DNA of 32,681 nt from Candidatus Zhuqueibacterota bacterium (GTDB lineage Bacteria; Zhuqueibacterota; Zhuqueibacteria; Zhuqueibacterales; Geothermadaptataceae). Of this stretch, positions 17,600 to 26,299 are shown piece after piece; the stretch's first letter is position 1, and every line of letters starts with the position of its first letter. Below the pieces are notes generated by a model. It was not told the origin of the DNA. It ran no database searches and was given only the letters and a program-made list of their open reading frames with translations. The stretch is from NCBI GenBank assembly GCA_030950365.1, contig JAUZRQ010000134.1:1-32681 (forward strand), in the 5' to 3' direction. The position numbers were made by a program, and so were the translations under genes.

Positions 17600-18310
17600 T
17601 TATTTAACCAGACGGATATCCACATCCACGGCGGGAAAAATTTGGCGCACCAGCCGGTGCGGCGGACGCGCCTCAATGAAATCGATCTCCTGCGCCAGGC
17701 CCGTGAACATCTCCACCCGGTAGCAGCGAAATGTGCCGGCCGGTACCTGCACATCCACAAGACGCGACACCCAGCCCTTGCCCGAAACCACACGTCCTTC
17801 GCGCACATCCAGAACCGGAAATTTCACCACCCTGTTTACCGCCAACGGTGCCAGCCGCACCGCCAACCGAACCAGGCCGATATCCACCACCGTATCCGGC
17901 ACGCTGATACCAAACCGGCGTGGCTTCGATTTCGAGGGTTTCCGAACGATCGTGCCCTGCGCTTTGCCCTGCCGATATTGCGTCGTTACCGATGTGCGAA
18001 TGGTGCCGCGCTGTGAATGGAACTTCGACCACAGGGGCTTTAGATTAGGAGCGCGCAAAAAGGCCACGCGGATGTCCTGTTGAAACAGTCCCTCGGTTTT
18101 CCACCGGAACAGCAGCGTATCCAGACTGCCGGGCCGCTGCGGCCGAATGATCAACGAGGCCTCGCCGATGAGCCGGTTACCGACATAGATTTCATACTGC
18201 GCGGCTTGTGGCATGATTTCGAGATAGCGGAATTGGCCCTGGACCAGCGCCGGAAAGAGGATCGCCGCCAGCAAAAATGGGACAGGCTTTGTTCGTGCAT
18301 TGGTCTTCAT
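17600..18310 (-). CDS. Secreted DUF3108-like protein
   Basis: This 236-residue protein has a clear signal peptide (MKTNARTKPVPFLLAAILF, cleavage near VQG-Q). The mature part is all-beta in style: YEIYVGNRLIGEASLII near the start and PAGTFRCYRVEM toward the end, the latter typical of DUF3108 proteins, which are periplasmic beta-rich proteins of unknown function. I start at ATG 18310, which has GGGGTGAG directly upstream; a GTG at 18373 overlapping the previous stop (GTGA) would add 21 residues before the signal peptide. It is the last gene of a three-gene minus-strand operon with a metalloenzyme and a flippase-like protein. Confidence 0.75.
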   Translation of the reverse strand: MKTNARTKPVPFLLAAILFPALVQGQFRYLEIMPQAAQYEIYVGNRLIGEASLIIRPQRPGSLDTLLFRWKTEGLFQQDIRVAFLRAPNLKPLWSKFHSQRGTIRTSVTTQYRQGKAQGTIVRKPSKSKPRRFGISVPDTVVDIGLVRLAVRLAPLAVNRVVKFPVLDVREGRVVSGKGWVSRLVDVQVPAGTFRCYRVEMFTGLAQEIDFIEARPPHRLVRQIFPAVDVDIRLVK

Positions 18311-18369
18311 CTCACCCCAATCATCGACGAAAATGACGATTTTTTGAACATTCGATAAAAGCAACTTTA

Positions 18370-19254
18370 TCACGAATCGAGCCAGTGCAGAATGGCCGGC
18401 GTGATCTCTTCGATGGTTCGGATGCGCTCGGCGAAGGCGTGGCGGCCGGCTCCCCAGATCATCGTGGGGACCGGATTGTGGGTATGCGTTTTCACGGACA
18501 GGTCTTCCATATTGCCATGATCGCTGGAGAGAAGGACCGTCGTGGTGTCGAGATCGAGAATGGGCAGCAATTGCTGCAGCAGCGTGCTCAGCTTGTGGAT
18601 CACCTGTTTGGCCGCACCGAAATCCTGCTGGTGCCCGGCCCGATCACTGAGAATGAATTCAAACAGGCAAAAATCCACCTCCTCGAGCATGCCGGCGAGG
18701 ATTTCCGCACTCTGCGGCACGCTGAACCGCGGCACCTGATATCCCATGCCGGTCAGAAACTCATTGGTGAGATCGTGCGACACGGCGCGCTGCTGTCGCA
18801 GGGCATCCAGCATGCGCGGCGGAAAGCCGCCGGCGAGCAACGAACGCGTAGTGGCCGAAATCCGTTCGCCACGCATTTGAAAGTATTCCTCAGTTAGCGC
18901 ATTGGCGAACGTGCCGGTTTTGCCGCGCTGTTTCAATTGCAAAAAAATGCTGTTGGCGTCGATCAATTTCCGTAGCGTGGGCGTCGGGAACCCGGCGATG
19001 TGCCGCCCCACCGCCTGCGCGCTGTTGACGCCGCAAAACAGGGCGGTCTGCCCGGTAGCACTCTGGGGCAGGCCGGGAACGCCCATATCCACACGAGTCG
19101 GCACAACCGTGCCTTCGTGCGGCGCGCCCTCCTGCCATCGCGACTGTGTCAGGGGCAAAAAGGCTTCGGCAAAGCGGGCGAACGGATTCACCTCCGGATC
19201 ATCGGCGCCAATGCCGATGCCATCCACGAACAAAAGAAGCACACGTTTGCGCAT
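18370..19254 (-). CDS. Phosphoglycerate-mutase-like metalloenzyme (alkaline phosphatase superfamily)
   Basis: This 294-residue protein begins with the superfamily metal motif VDGIGIG (D11). It continues with PQSATGQTAL (candidate nucleophile S65 or T67), SDRAGHQQD and SDHGNMED, followed by THTHNPVP. These are the metal-ligand segments of the cofactor-independent phosphoglycerate mutase, phosphopentomutase and alkaline phosphatase group. It is much shorter than iPGM (about 510 residues) and lacks the transferase insertion, so it belongs to the small uncharacterised metalloenzyme branch. It starts 11 bp after the flippase-like gene, and its stop touches the next gene. A phosphate- or phospholipid-headgroup hydrolase linked to the flippase is a reasonable guess only. 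Confidence 0.85.
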   Translation of the reverse strand: MRKRVLLLFVDGIGIGADDPEVNPFARFAEAFLPLTQSRWQEGAPHEGTVVPTRVDMGVPGLPQSATGQTALFCGVNSAQAVGRHIAGFPTPTLRKLIDANSIFLQLKQRGKTGTFANALTEEYFQMRGERISATTRSLLAGGFPPRMLDALRQQRAVSHDLTNEFLTGMGYQVPRFSVPQSAEILAGMLEEVDFCLFEFILSDRAGHQQDFGAAKQVIHKLSTLLQQLLPILDLDTTTVLLSSDHGNMEDLSVKTHTHNPVPTMIWGAGRHAFAERIRTIEEITPAILHWLDS

Positions 19255-19265
19255 ATGAAATCCGG

Positions 19266-20312
19266 CTACTCGCTTTTGGCGTCCGTTTCTTCCGCAGTGG
19301 TTGGCTCCAGCGGTGCAACAGGCTCGATGGTTTCCGATTCTTCCAGAGCGTCACGGAAGTGCATGTTTTCTTTCCAGAAATAGTACAGTCCAACCAGAGT
19401 GATGGGAATGTAATTGGTGATATGCAGGATGATGGCAAAGCTCAGGGCATCGGCTTCGGGCACACCAAACAGCGCCAACCCCTGCATGGCTAGATAGTGA
19501 TACGTGCCCACGAATCCCGGCGAGGAGGGAATCATGATGCCGATGCTGATCATCACCAGAATCACCAGACTGGCCACGAAGATGGTATCGTTTTCGAGAT
19601 GAATATCAAAGGCGAGAAACGTGACGTAAATGATGCCGGCATACAGCACCCAGAGCACCAGGCTCTGCAAAATGATGGCCACGTAATGATGCGTCTGCCG
19701 AAAAACCTCAAAGCCGGTCAGGAAAGACCGCAGCAACTTCTGAATGAACTGCTTAGCGCGGTTGGGCAACGGAGACGTCAAAACGCCAACCCAATGCAGG
19801 GTGACTTCGGTCTTTTCCATGAGGAACACGATAAACGCGACCACGGCCAGAGCGCCAAAAAAAATAATAAGCCCGGCGTTTTGGATTTCCGGTGGGAAAT
19901 CATGAAAAAACACAGTGAAACCGAGGATCACCAGCAGCGACAGGATATCGATGATGCGCTCGACAATGATGGTGGCAAAAGCGGCAGCGCGCGACATTTT
20001 GGCCGATCGGCCGATGGCCAGCGCGCGCATCACTTCGCCCAGGCGCAGCGGGAACACATTGTTGGCCATGTAACCGATCATCATGGCCGAAAACAGCGGC
20101 CGGAAAGGCACGTTCTGAATCGGTTGCACGAAATAGCGCCAGCGGTAGGCACGAATGACGAGGCTGATGAACATGAAAACGATGCCCGGGAGAAGCCACC
20201 AGTAGTTGGCCTGTCCAAGAGCAGCAACGACCTCTGGCAGATCGACTCTGCGAAAGGCCAGGTAGAGAAAAATCGCACTGATGAGAATGCCTATGACGAA
20301 CTGTTTTTTCAT
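19266..20312 (-). CDS. Flippase-like (LPG synthase TM / AglD2-type) integral membrane protein
   Basis: This 348-residue protein has about eight TM segments and the plan of the lysylphosphatidylglycerol-synthase TM domain family (UPF0104). It has an N-terminal TM (VIGILISAIFLYLAF), the conserved WRYFVQ, MIGYMANNVFPLRLGEVMRA and VERIIDILSLL segments, and the C-terminal SSPGFVGTYHYLAM and ITNYIPITLVGLYYF. These proteins are thought to flip or transport lipid-linked substrates in the cytoplasmic membrane. The last 30 residues are acidic and low-complexity (Glu, Thr, Ala, Pro). It is first in the operon; upstream (20313-20654) I see no gene. Confidence 0.9.
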   Translation of the reverse strand: MKKQFVIGILISAIFLYLAFRRVDLPEVVAALGQANYWWLLPGIVFMFISLVIRAYRWRYFVQPIQNVPFRPLFSAMMIGYMANNVFPLRLGEVMRALAIGRSAKMSRAAAFATIIVERIIDILSLLVILGFTVFFHDFPPEIQNAGLIIFFGALAVVAFIVFLMEKTEVTLHWVGVLTSPLPNRAKQFIQKLLRSFLTGFEVFRQTHHYVAIILQSLVLWVLYAGIIYVTFLAFDIHLENDTIFVASLVILVMISIGIMIPSSPGFVGTYHYLAMQGLALFGVPEADALSFAIILHITNYIPITLVGLYYFWKENMHFRDALEESETIEPVAPLEPTTAEETDAKSE

Positions 20313-20654
20313 GGAAAATAAACGCCGATGCTTCTATCCATTCCCGTTCCAGGTCCTGCAAATCCGTCATCAACCGGTTCGTTCATCCTCACGCATCCAA
20401 ATTCGCCGGACCCGCGCAATTAATGTCTCAATTCGATGTATCGTCACTCATTCCAGAAAGCCATATCGGTACCCCGCGATCCGGTATGTGGTTTCGAGTT
20501 CCAGCCTCGGAAATCGGCTACAGCCGGCCATTTCCAGAAAAGGATTGCCCGGAGACAGCATTGCGGTCTCCGGGCCACCAATGATCGTATCCTGTTGCGA
20601 CAAAGGATGCCACGGCATCTGCTCGTAAGGAAAATTGCGCGAAGCGCCCCAAAC

Positions 20655-20682
20655 AAAAAAAGCGAGACGGGGATCTCGCTTT
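20655..20682 (-). terminator. Intrinsic terminator of the HMA-domain gene
   Basis: Read on the minus strand, AAAGCGAGA and TCTCGCTTT pair perfectly (9 bp, 6-nt loop) and run into a T tract interrupted only by one G. It begins 25 nt after the HMA gene stop. This is the clearest rho-independent terminator in the window. Confidence 0.85.
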
Positions 20683-20707
20683 AAACCATCACAAAGCCCA
20701 CACCGAA

Positions 20708-21094
20708 TCAGGTTTTGGTCTGCTCTTTGCTCTTGGAGCAGCTCTCCCCGCTGTCGCTGCAGGAACCATCTTTCTCTTTTTCCCCGTCACATTCGGCTTT
20801 GGCCTCAGCCGATTTGCCGTAGCCGGCCTGATGGATCGCCTGCAGAAGCGCTTCCTCGTCGGTCATCTTGGCATTATACACCACGCGCGCCGTTTTCGTT
20901 TCCAGGCTCACCGCGGTTTCCTGTACGCCTTCCACCTTCACCAGCGCCGCCTTTACATGTTCGACACAGTTTTCGCACATCATGTCTGGAACGCTAATTT
21001 CTGCCACTTTGGTGCTCGAAGAGGCCGGATAATACATGACCCCAATCGCCACAAGCGCCGCTACGACGACCAAAACTGGAATAACCCGTTTCAT
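20708..21094 (-). CDS. Membrane-anchored HMA (MerP/CopZ-like) metal-binding protein with Cys-rich tail
   Basis: This is a 128-residue protein starting at ATG 21094, which has GGAGG 4 nt upstream; an in-frame ATG at 21127 has no such site. Residues 1-22 form a signal/anchor. Residues about 28-95 form a heavy-metal-associated ferredoxin-like domain with the metal pair C40/C43 (DMMCENC; Met before Cys as in MerP/CopZ). The tail (about 100-128) adds four more Cys in a Lys/Glu/Ser-rich context (CDGEKEKDGSC, then SGESCSK). It probably binds soft metals at the outer face of the inner membrane. No transporter gene adjoins it, so it appears to act alone. Confidence 0.88.
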   Translation of the reverse strand: MKRVIPVLVVVAALVAIGVMYYPASSSTKVAEISVPDMMCENCVEHVKAALVKVEGVQETAVSLETKTARVVYNAKMTDEEALLQAIHQAGYGKSAEAKAECDGEKEKDGSCSDSGESCSKSKEQTKT

Positions 21095-21418
21095 AAAGCC
21101 TCCATCCGTTAATTTTAGCACGTACATGGTCTTGCGGCTCGATTAAAATCGCTGTCATCTCCCAGCGAGCCGATTTTGCCAAATATACAACAGCCCCGCG
21201 AACAAGTCAAGCAATTTGTCCGACAATACCTCCGCCAAATACACTGATTTTTCGGATGTTAATAGCAAAATTGGGACCTCGGGCGTCCGGCACCTGACAA
21301 AAATGAAACCTGGCATGGCGCAGAAATCGGTTTTCCGGACTGCCTGAAAAATTTGGCGGGGCTTCTGATTTCGAAAGGGGCAATCGTGATGATTCATCTT
21401 GGGGCAACATTTGGTTCA

Positions 21419-23152
21419 TCATCGCAGCTCAAATTGCCGCTGAATGGTGGCCACTGCGTTTGTATCCGGTACCCGCACCGTGATGTCCATTTGGTAGCGG
21501 CCGGACTTCAGTTGCCCCAAATCGAGCATCAGGAGCTCATGAGCGGTGTCTTGCACAATCGGGCGCTCATAGCGCACGCTGATGGATGTTTTCCTGCCGC
21601 TAAACACATTCAAAAACCGCCTGAGCAGGTTGGGCGAGCCGCCCGCATAGCTAATTTTGTATTCGACTTCATAATGGGCACCGCCGCTTTCGGAAAGATG
21701 GTAAACTTCAAAATAGGTGGAAACCGGCAGCAAGCGCCGAAGCACGCGATACGGATAGGGAATCAGGCGTTGATTCTGGATGTCGCTCACCGGGAACAGG
21801 TCCTGTGGCCACTTTTCGGCATCGGCCAGAAATTTGACATCACTGAGCAAGAGCACCTGCTGCCGGAAATCGCGAAGCCGGAATTCGATCCGCCGGAATC
21901 CGAGCTGGTTTAGCACCTCATCCCGCACCTGCACCGTAAGCTCGCCCGTTTGTGGCGGTGCCGTAAGCCGGGCCTCGCCAACCACATACCTTAGCTTCCG
22001 CGACTCAACCGGCGCCAGAGGCAATCGGCGGCGGACCTCTTGCCGGTCCACGCTATCGAAGGCCCGGTTGCGAAACAGCGCACTGAAAACCACCCTCATT
22101 GAATCCTGATTTTTATCGATCATTTTTTCGATGGTTCTGGATGAAACCGGCCACAGGAAAACGATATCGATTCGCGTGGAATCAACCCCGGCCCTGAATT
22201 GGCTGATCCGGGTATAAAACTTCAGCCGGTTCACGGCATCGACCGGATCATAGGCCACATGCGGCGCTTCCTTGATCGCCAGACGACGCCGTTTCTCATA
22301 CGCTTCTTTGATAAAAAATGGCTGGGCCAGCACCTGATCGTACCCGAATCGCAAATGCTCCCGCCCTTCGTTGATCCAGCGTAATTTATCCTCGGCCACC
22401 AGAAAGTCATGCGAAAGATACGAACGCTGTTTCACCAGCGCAAACCAGATTTGCGCCATGACATTCGGATCGTATTTTCGTCGACCTTCGACGGACTCAA
22501 CAATCTCAAACAAGTCATCGATTTCTCTGAAACCCTCGCCTTCTTTTAGAAAATGGACAACGAATCCCCGATGAATATTCTCGTAAGACCAACTTTCATT
22601 CATACGGAGATTGATGTAGCGGTTTGTGGTTTCTCCGACGCGGATTTGCTGAATATTATCCATATCAACCTTCTTATAGCCTGCCGGATCCACATATTTT
22701 CGAAACGGTTTGCCGTATTTCAAATAGTATTTGCCCCGGTCATCAAAAAAAGGCGGTCGGCTGATGGCATAATGGGTTCGCACGTATCGCCGGCGCTGCA
22801 AAAAATCTTTCAACCAGTCGTTTTCCTCCAGCAAAGGATTTGGATTGGTCGCTTTCCAGTAGTTAAGGATATATTGCTTTTTAGCGAGCAGAGAAGGTTG
22901 CTGTTGATACTCTTGCCATTGAGCATCATCCAGCAGCAAAAGAAATTCGGTTTCGAATTGATACTTGAAGGTGATTGAATCGGCAGCGACGAGGTTCTGA
23001 AAGTACTGCGTTTCCGTGGTGATGGAATCGGTCTCAAAATGCGACCGGGTTTGATAAAATGGTGTATGGTTCGAAGGCTGCATCCCTCCGACCATGAACG
23101 GGAGCAGGCCGGCCATGAAGACCGGTAGGCGCCATACCCCATTTCGTGACAT
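21419..23152 (-). CDS. GWxTD-type secreted protein (copy 1)
   Basis: This 577-residue protein has a signal peptide (hydrophobic about 8-24). Residues about 95-160 match the GWxTD-domain pattern: NYWKATNPNP, then FFDDRGKYYLKYGKP. The family hallmark GWxTDRG is degenerate here (PFFDDRG, residues 134-140). The remainder includes an NYxLxxxx-rich middle and a C-terminal beta-rich half with PYPYRV, TYFEVYHL and VEYKISY, shared with the second GWxTD protein in this window. GWxTD proteins are frequent in KSB1, Ignavibacteria, Acidobacteria and relatives and have no assigned function. A GAGGG site precedes the ATG. The gap to the HMA gene (21128-21418) shows nothing I can name. Confidence 0.85.
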   Translation of the reverse strand: MSRNGVWRLPVFMAGLLPFMVGGMQPSNHTPFYQTRSHFETDSITTETQYFQNLVAADSITFKYQFETEFLLLLDDAQWQEYQQQPSLLAKKQYILNYWKATNPNPLLEENDWLKDFLQRRRYVRTHYAISRPPFFDDRGKYYLKYGKPFRKYVDPAGYKKVDMDNIQQIRVGETTNRYINLRMNESWSYENIHRGFVVHFLKEGEGFREIDDLFEIVESVEGRRKYDPNVMAQIWFALVKQRSYLSHDFLVAEDKLRWINEGREHLRFGYDQVLAQPFFIKEAYEKRRRLAIKEAPHVAYDPVDAVNRLKFYTRISQFRAGVDSTRIDIVFLWPVSSRTIEKMIDKNQDSMRVVFSALFRNRAFDSVDRQEVRRRLPLAPVESRKLRYVVGEARLTAPPQTGELTVQVRDEVLNQLGFRRIEFRLRDFRQQVLLLSDVKFLADAEKWPQDLFPVSDIQNQRLIPYPYRVLRRLLPVSTYFEVYHLSESGGAHYEVEYKISYAGGSPNLLRRFLNVFSGRKTSISVRYERPIVQDTAHELLMLDLGQLKSGRYQMDITVRVPDTNAVATIQRQFELR

Positions 23153-23511
23153 AAATCCCTCTCATCAGCTTTTTTACGAATGCATACAGTTTCTACTTAT
23201 CCCCTTTCCGATGGTTCCCGATTTCTCAAAGCAAATCGGCCTTACGGATATTGAATTCGTTCCCCTCTTGCTCAGACTACAGGTTTCCTGGAATGCTTTT
23301 GCTTCAACATCGTTTTTATCAGACACGCCAGCGCATCGACGTTCTTTGCATTACGCCTGGCGCAGAAGACCTTTCGCGGCCAGGCGAAGCATCCGTAACA
23401 GGCTCCCTTTTGAACATATTGCCAAAATGGCTGTCCATTGCTTAATGGAAACAAACTGGCTCAAAGGGGCTGAAAACGCAACTCATGTGAAACCTAAATT
23501 GAGGAAGGACG
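23153..23511. other. Divergent intergenic region, no gene recognised
   Basis: These 359 bp lie between the divergent GWxTD and alpha/beta-hydrolase genes and should hold both promoters. I could not pick a convincing -35/-10 pair or operator. Short open frames exist on both strands but lack ribosome sites and recognisable products. Confidence 0.4.
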
Positions 23512-24405
23512 ATGGTGACGCTGCTCTGGATTTTCGGTGGATTGATAATATTTCTGATGCTGGTCACGTACGGGATTTCGCAATCATTTAAAAATGCCCG
23601 TTTCCCGCATCAAAGCACGCCGGCCGATCACGGCATTGCCTTCCGCGAGGTGCGATTCCCGGCCATCAACGGGCGCCAGCTTTATGGCTGGTGGATTCCC
23701 GCCAGGTCCATCAATCCCGCATCGGACAAAAAAGCGCCGACGATCATTCTGGTGCATGGCTGGGGACGCAACCTGGAACGCACCATGCCGTATATCCAAC
23801 ATCTATATCCGCAGAGCTATAATCTTTTGGCGTTCGATTCCCGTAATCACGGCAGCAGCGATCCGGAAAAGATTTCATCCATGCTGAAGTTCGCCGAAGA
23901 TATTCTGGCGGCGGTGAAATTCGTGGCGCAGCAGAAGGAAGCCGAGCCGGATAAAATCGGCGTGGTGGGCCTCTCGGTGGGCGGCGCAGCGGCTATTTAT
24001 GCCGCTGCTCGCGATCCGCGCATCGGTTGTGTGGTCACGGTCGGCAGCTTTGCCCATCCGGTGGATGTCATGTCCTACGAACTGAAAAAGCGCCACATTC
24101 CTTTTTATCCCATTGGCTGGATGGTGCTGAAATACGTCGAGTATCTTATCCAGGCGCGTTTTGATGACATCGCCCCGGTCAACAACATTGGCCGCGCAAA
24201 GGCATGCATCCTGCTGGTGCACGGCGATGCCGATACGGTGGTTCCCGTCCAACAGGCCGACAAACTGCACCAGGCTGGGACTCCTGAAAAGGTGGAAAAA
24301 TGGATTTTGCCGGGGCGCGGCCATTCGGACTGCCATGAGGTGGAAGGATATTGGGAGCGATTGCGGACGTTTTTTGCGAAATGTCTGAATGCTTCTCCAT
24401 CTTAA
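23512..24405 (+). CDS. Membrane-anchored alpha/beta hydrolase
   Basis: This 297-residue serine hydrolase has an N-terminal TM anchor (about residues 4-24). The alpha/beta-hydrolase core shows ILVHGWGRN (oxyanion strand), the nucleophile elbow GLSVGG with S155, the acid D241 in HGDADTVVP, and H271 in GRGHSD. The order and spacing are those of the serine aminopeptidase/esterase-type (S33-like) families, and the FDSRNHGSSD segment is typical of them. The substrate is unknown; esterase, lipase or peptidase activity is possible. The ATG at 23512 has GAGGAAGGA at good spacing. It converges with the CAP gene at 42 bp. Confidence 0.92.
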   Translation: MVTLLWIFGGLIIFLMLVTYGISQSFKNARFPHQSTPADHGIAFREVRFPAINGRQLYGWWIPARSINPASDKKAPTIILVHGWGRNLERTMPYIQHLYPQSYNLLAFDSRNHGSSDPEKISSMLKFAEDILAAVKFVAQQKEAEPDKIGVVGLSVGGAAAIYAAARDPRIGCVVTVGSFAHPVDVMSYELKKRHIPFYPIGWMVLKYVEYLIQARFDDIAPVNNIGRAKACILLVHGDADTVVPVQQADKLHQAGTPEKVEKWILPGRGHSDCHEVEGYWERLRTFFAKCLNASPS

Positions 24406-24447
24406 AAGACAAAAATTGTAAGAAAACACAACACCGGGAACGCGGGT

Positions 24448-25647
24448 TTAGAAAAGGAACCGAAACCGCAGACCTATTCCCGCCCCCATGCTGATTTGAT
24501 AGTATTTGAGATCCAATCCTCCCATCATTTCGTAGCGGATGTAAAAAAATATGGGGTCACAATGGCCATAGCCTCCGATAGTGCCTATATAATAATCGAT
24601 CCTGGTATCAACCCCATCCGCCTGCCGGATGGTTTGCTGGCCCTTGCCAAAACTTGCTCTAATGTAATCCCCGAACAAAAAGCCAATCTGAAATTCCTTG
24701 TAAGGAAAGGCATGCATACTTGTATCGGGGAAAACTTGCGTTAGCTCTTGTTGGCGGATCAATTCGCCGATACGGTACTGGTTGTGAACGCCCCATCGCG
24801 AAAAAACAGCTATCGTAATATATCGCCAGAACGTAAACCCTACAAAGGCGCTCGTTGGAAATCCCATACGAAGATACTCTTGTTCATCAGGCGTTCTGAA
24901 CATCTCCGTCCCCCAATAATACTGCACCTCCCGAGCGATGCCAAGGACAAGGGCTTTCGAAAAAGGGCTGGATGCGAATTTTCTGGGGATCTTAGAATGA
25001 TATTCCCACCACGGATAGGAATAACCTCCTGGCAACAAATCTTCCGGTGCTCGAAGCTGAGCCCCCTCGTAATGCTGGAAGTTTTGAGTGGCAATCAGAA
25101 ACTGGTTTTCTAAATAAGCACCGCAACCCAATTGCACAGCCCCACGGCTCAGGATGTTTTGTCGGTGGCCCTTTGAGTTCATCCAGGCTTGCAAAGCCGC
25201 CTCTGCTACCTGTAAATAGGTTTGCCCGGGAGTTACAAAAAGCCGAATGATGTTTTCAGCGACATACGGGTTCGTGATGCCCGCCAGGCTGGCCCGCTTC
25301 TGAGGATTTTTTCGTTCAGGGTCAACCGGATCGCGGTGAGAAAAGAAAACCCATTTTGTCATGCGTTTGGAGTGCTGAAAGGCCATGATCTCCAGCGCAG
25401 GCAAATATTCGAGAGGGGCCCGGTCATGGTTTTTCCGTTGCTCATTGGTGACATAAAACAAGGCGGCGTTTAATAGCGGGATATCCGGATTTTGCAGGTC
25501 GATCGGTTGATGGAAAGGTTCAAATTGGCGAAAATCGGATAGCGAAATTTGCTTGTATAATTCCAGGTTCCAATGGCTTTGGGCCCTGAGAACAATGGGG
25601 GTAAAAAACAATGCACAAGCAACAACGGCCGGAATCCTCGAATTCAT
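24448..25647 (-). CDS. Secreted CAP (SCP/PR1)-domain protein with probable beta-barrel tail
   Basis: This is a 399-residue protein. The signal peptide is about residues 1-22 (PAVVACALFFTPIVLRAQ). The CAP domain, at about 50-185, shows YVTNEQRKNHDRAPL, FFSHRDP, AENI, AWMNSKGHRQNIL and GCGAYL, the standard CAP landmarks. The remaining 200 residues are rich in alternating aromatic/small strands and end in GIGLRFRFLF, with a terminal Phe as in outer-membrane barrels. ATG 25647 has GGGA 6 nt upstream; ATG 25653 overlaps the mobB stop (ATGA). CAP proteins are extracellular; bacterial ones have unclear roles. Coupling to mobB is odd and probably positional. Confidence 0.85.
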   Translation of the reverse strand: MNSRIPAVVACALFFTPIVLRAQSHWNLELYKQISLSDFRQFEPFHQPIDLQNPDIPLLNAALFYVTNEQRKNHDRAPLEYLPALEIMAFQHSKRMTKWVFFSHRDPVDPERKNPQKRASLAGITNPYVAENIIRLFVTPGQTYLQVAEAALQAWMNSKGHRQNILSRGAVQLGCGAYLENQFLIATQNFQHYEGAQLRAPEDLLPGGYSYPWWEYHSKIPRKFASSPFSKALVLGIAREVQYYWGTEMFRTPDEQEYLRMGFPTSAFVGFTFWRYITIAVFSRWGVHNQYRIGELIRQQELTQVFPDTSMHAFPYKEFQIGFLFGDYIRASFGKGQQTIRQADGVDTRIDYYIGTIGGYGHCDPIFFYIRYEMMGGLDLKYYQISMGAGIGLRFRFLF

Positions 25648-25649
25648 GA

Positions 25650-26144
25650 TCATTCCCTTTGAATGTTTACAATAAAATCCACTATCCCTCGAATGTCCCG
25701 CGGGCTGAAAACCGGCAGGTCCACATCAATCTCGCTCTCGGTGACCACTGCCCGCACCTGATCGCGCGATTTGGCCAGCAGCTCCCGACTGACCGGCGGC
25801 CGGTACACCTCGATGGCCGGATACGCCCGGCTCCGGTAGCCCTCGGCCAGCACCAGATCGATGTCCATTGGCACATGCGAAAGGATGGCCTTCAGCGACA
25901 GCTCTTCTTCCACATCGCGGAACAACGCAAACATGGCCGGCGACGCCACCAGCACCACTTCGGCGCCGGCTTTGCGCATGCGGTAGCTGTCCTTACCCGG
26001 CCGATCGAACTCATGCCGGTGACTCGTGTGCTTGATCACCGCCAGCCGCAACTGGCGCTGGCGGATCTCGGGGATAATCCGCTCAATGAGCGTGGTTTTG
26101 CCGGATCCGGATTGTCCGATAATTTCCACAACCGCCGGTTTCAT
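25650..26144 (-). CDS. mobB: Molybdopterin-guanine dinucleotide biosynthesis adaptor MobB
   Basis: This 164-residue P-loop GTPase-like protein binds GTP and MobA during bis-MGD cofactor formation. The Walker A motif GQSGSGKT is at residues 10-17. It is followed by the MobB-typical VIKHTSHRHEFDRPGKDSYR segment split over strand and loop, and LVLAEGYRSRAYPAIEVYR. A strong AGGAG sits 8 nt before ATG 26144. It is transcribed divergently from the pfkB gene. No other molybdenum gene is in view. Some formate dehydrogenases that use this cofactor are selenoproteins, a loose thematic link to the selenoprotein above. Confidence 0.95.
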   Translation of the reverse strand: MKPAVVEIIGQSGSGKTTLIERIIPEIRQRQLRLAVIKHTSHRHEFDRPGKDSYRMRKAGAEVVLVASPAMFALFRDVEEELSLKAILSHVPMDIDLVLAEGYRSRAYPAIEVYRPPVSRELLAKSRDQVRAVVTESEIDVDLPVFSPRDIRGIVDFIVNIQRE

Positions 26145-26186
26145 GGTCGTTCTCCTGCCCGTTCGCGTATTCTTGCTTGCATTTAA

Positions 26187-26201
26187 TAGACGATGCGTCT
26201 A
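26187..26201. promoter_or_regulatory. Perfect dyad in the mobB-pfkB divergent gap
   Basis: TAGACG-ATG-CGTCTA is a perfect 6-bp inverted repeat with a 3-bp centre, midway between divergent starts, and an extra CGTCT half-site lies 10 bp to its right (26211). This is the size and place of an operator for a dimeric repressor. The regulator is unknown. Confidence 0.35.
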
Positions 26202-26299
26202 AATTCCAGCCGTCTGTTGAGCGAATAATAAAACATTTCCGGCAAAAATGCAAACCGCATTTCGGCTTGGTAACCCCGAACGGATACACGCTTCTTGCC

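Noticed and set aside
23272-23454. 60-residue Cys-containing minus-strand frame in the GWxTD/hydrolase gap
   Set aside because: It begins with TTG without a ribosome site and has no recognisable pattern; likely chance.
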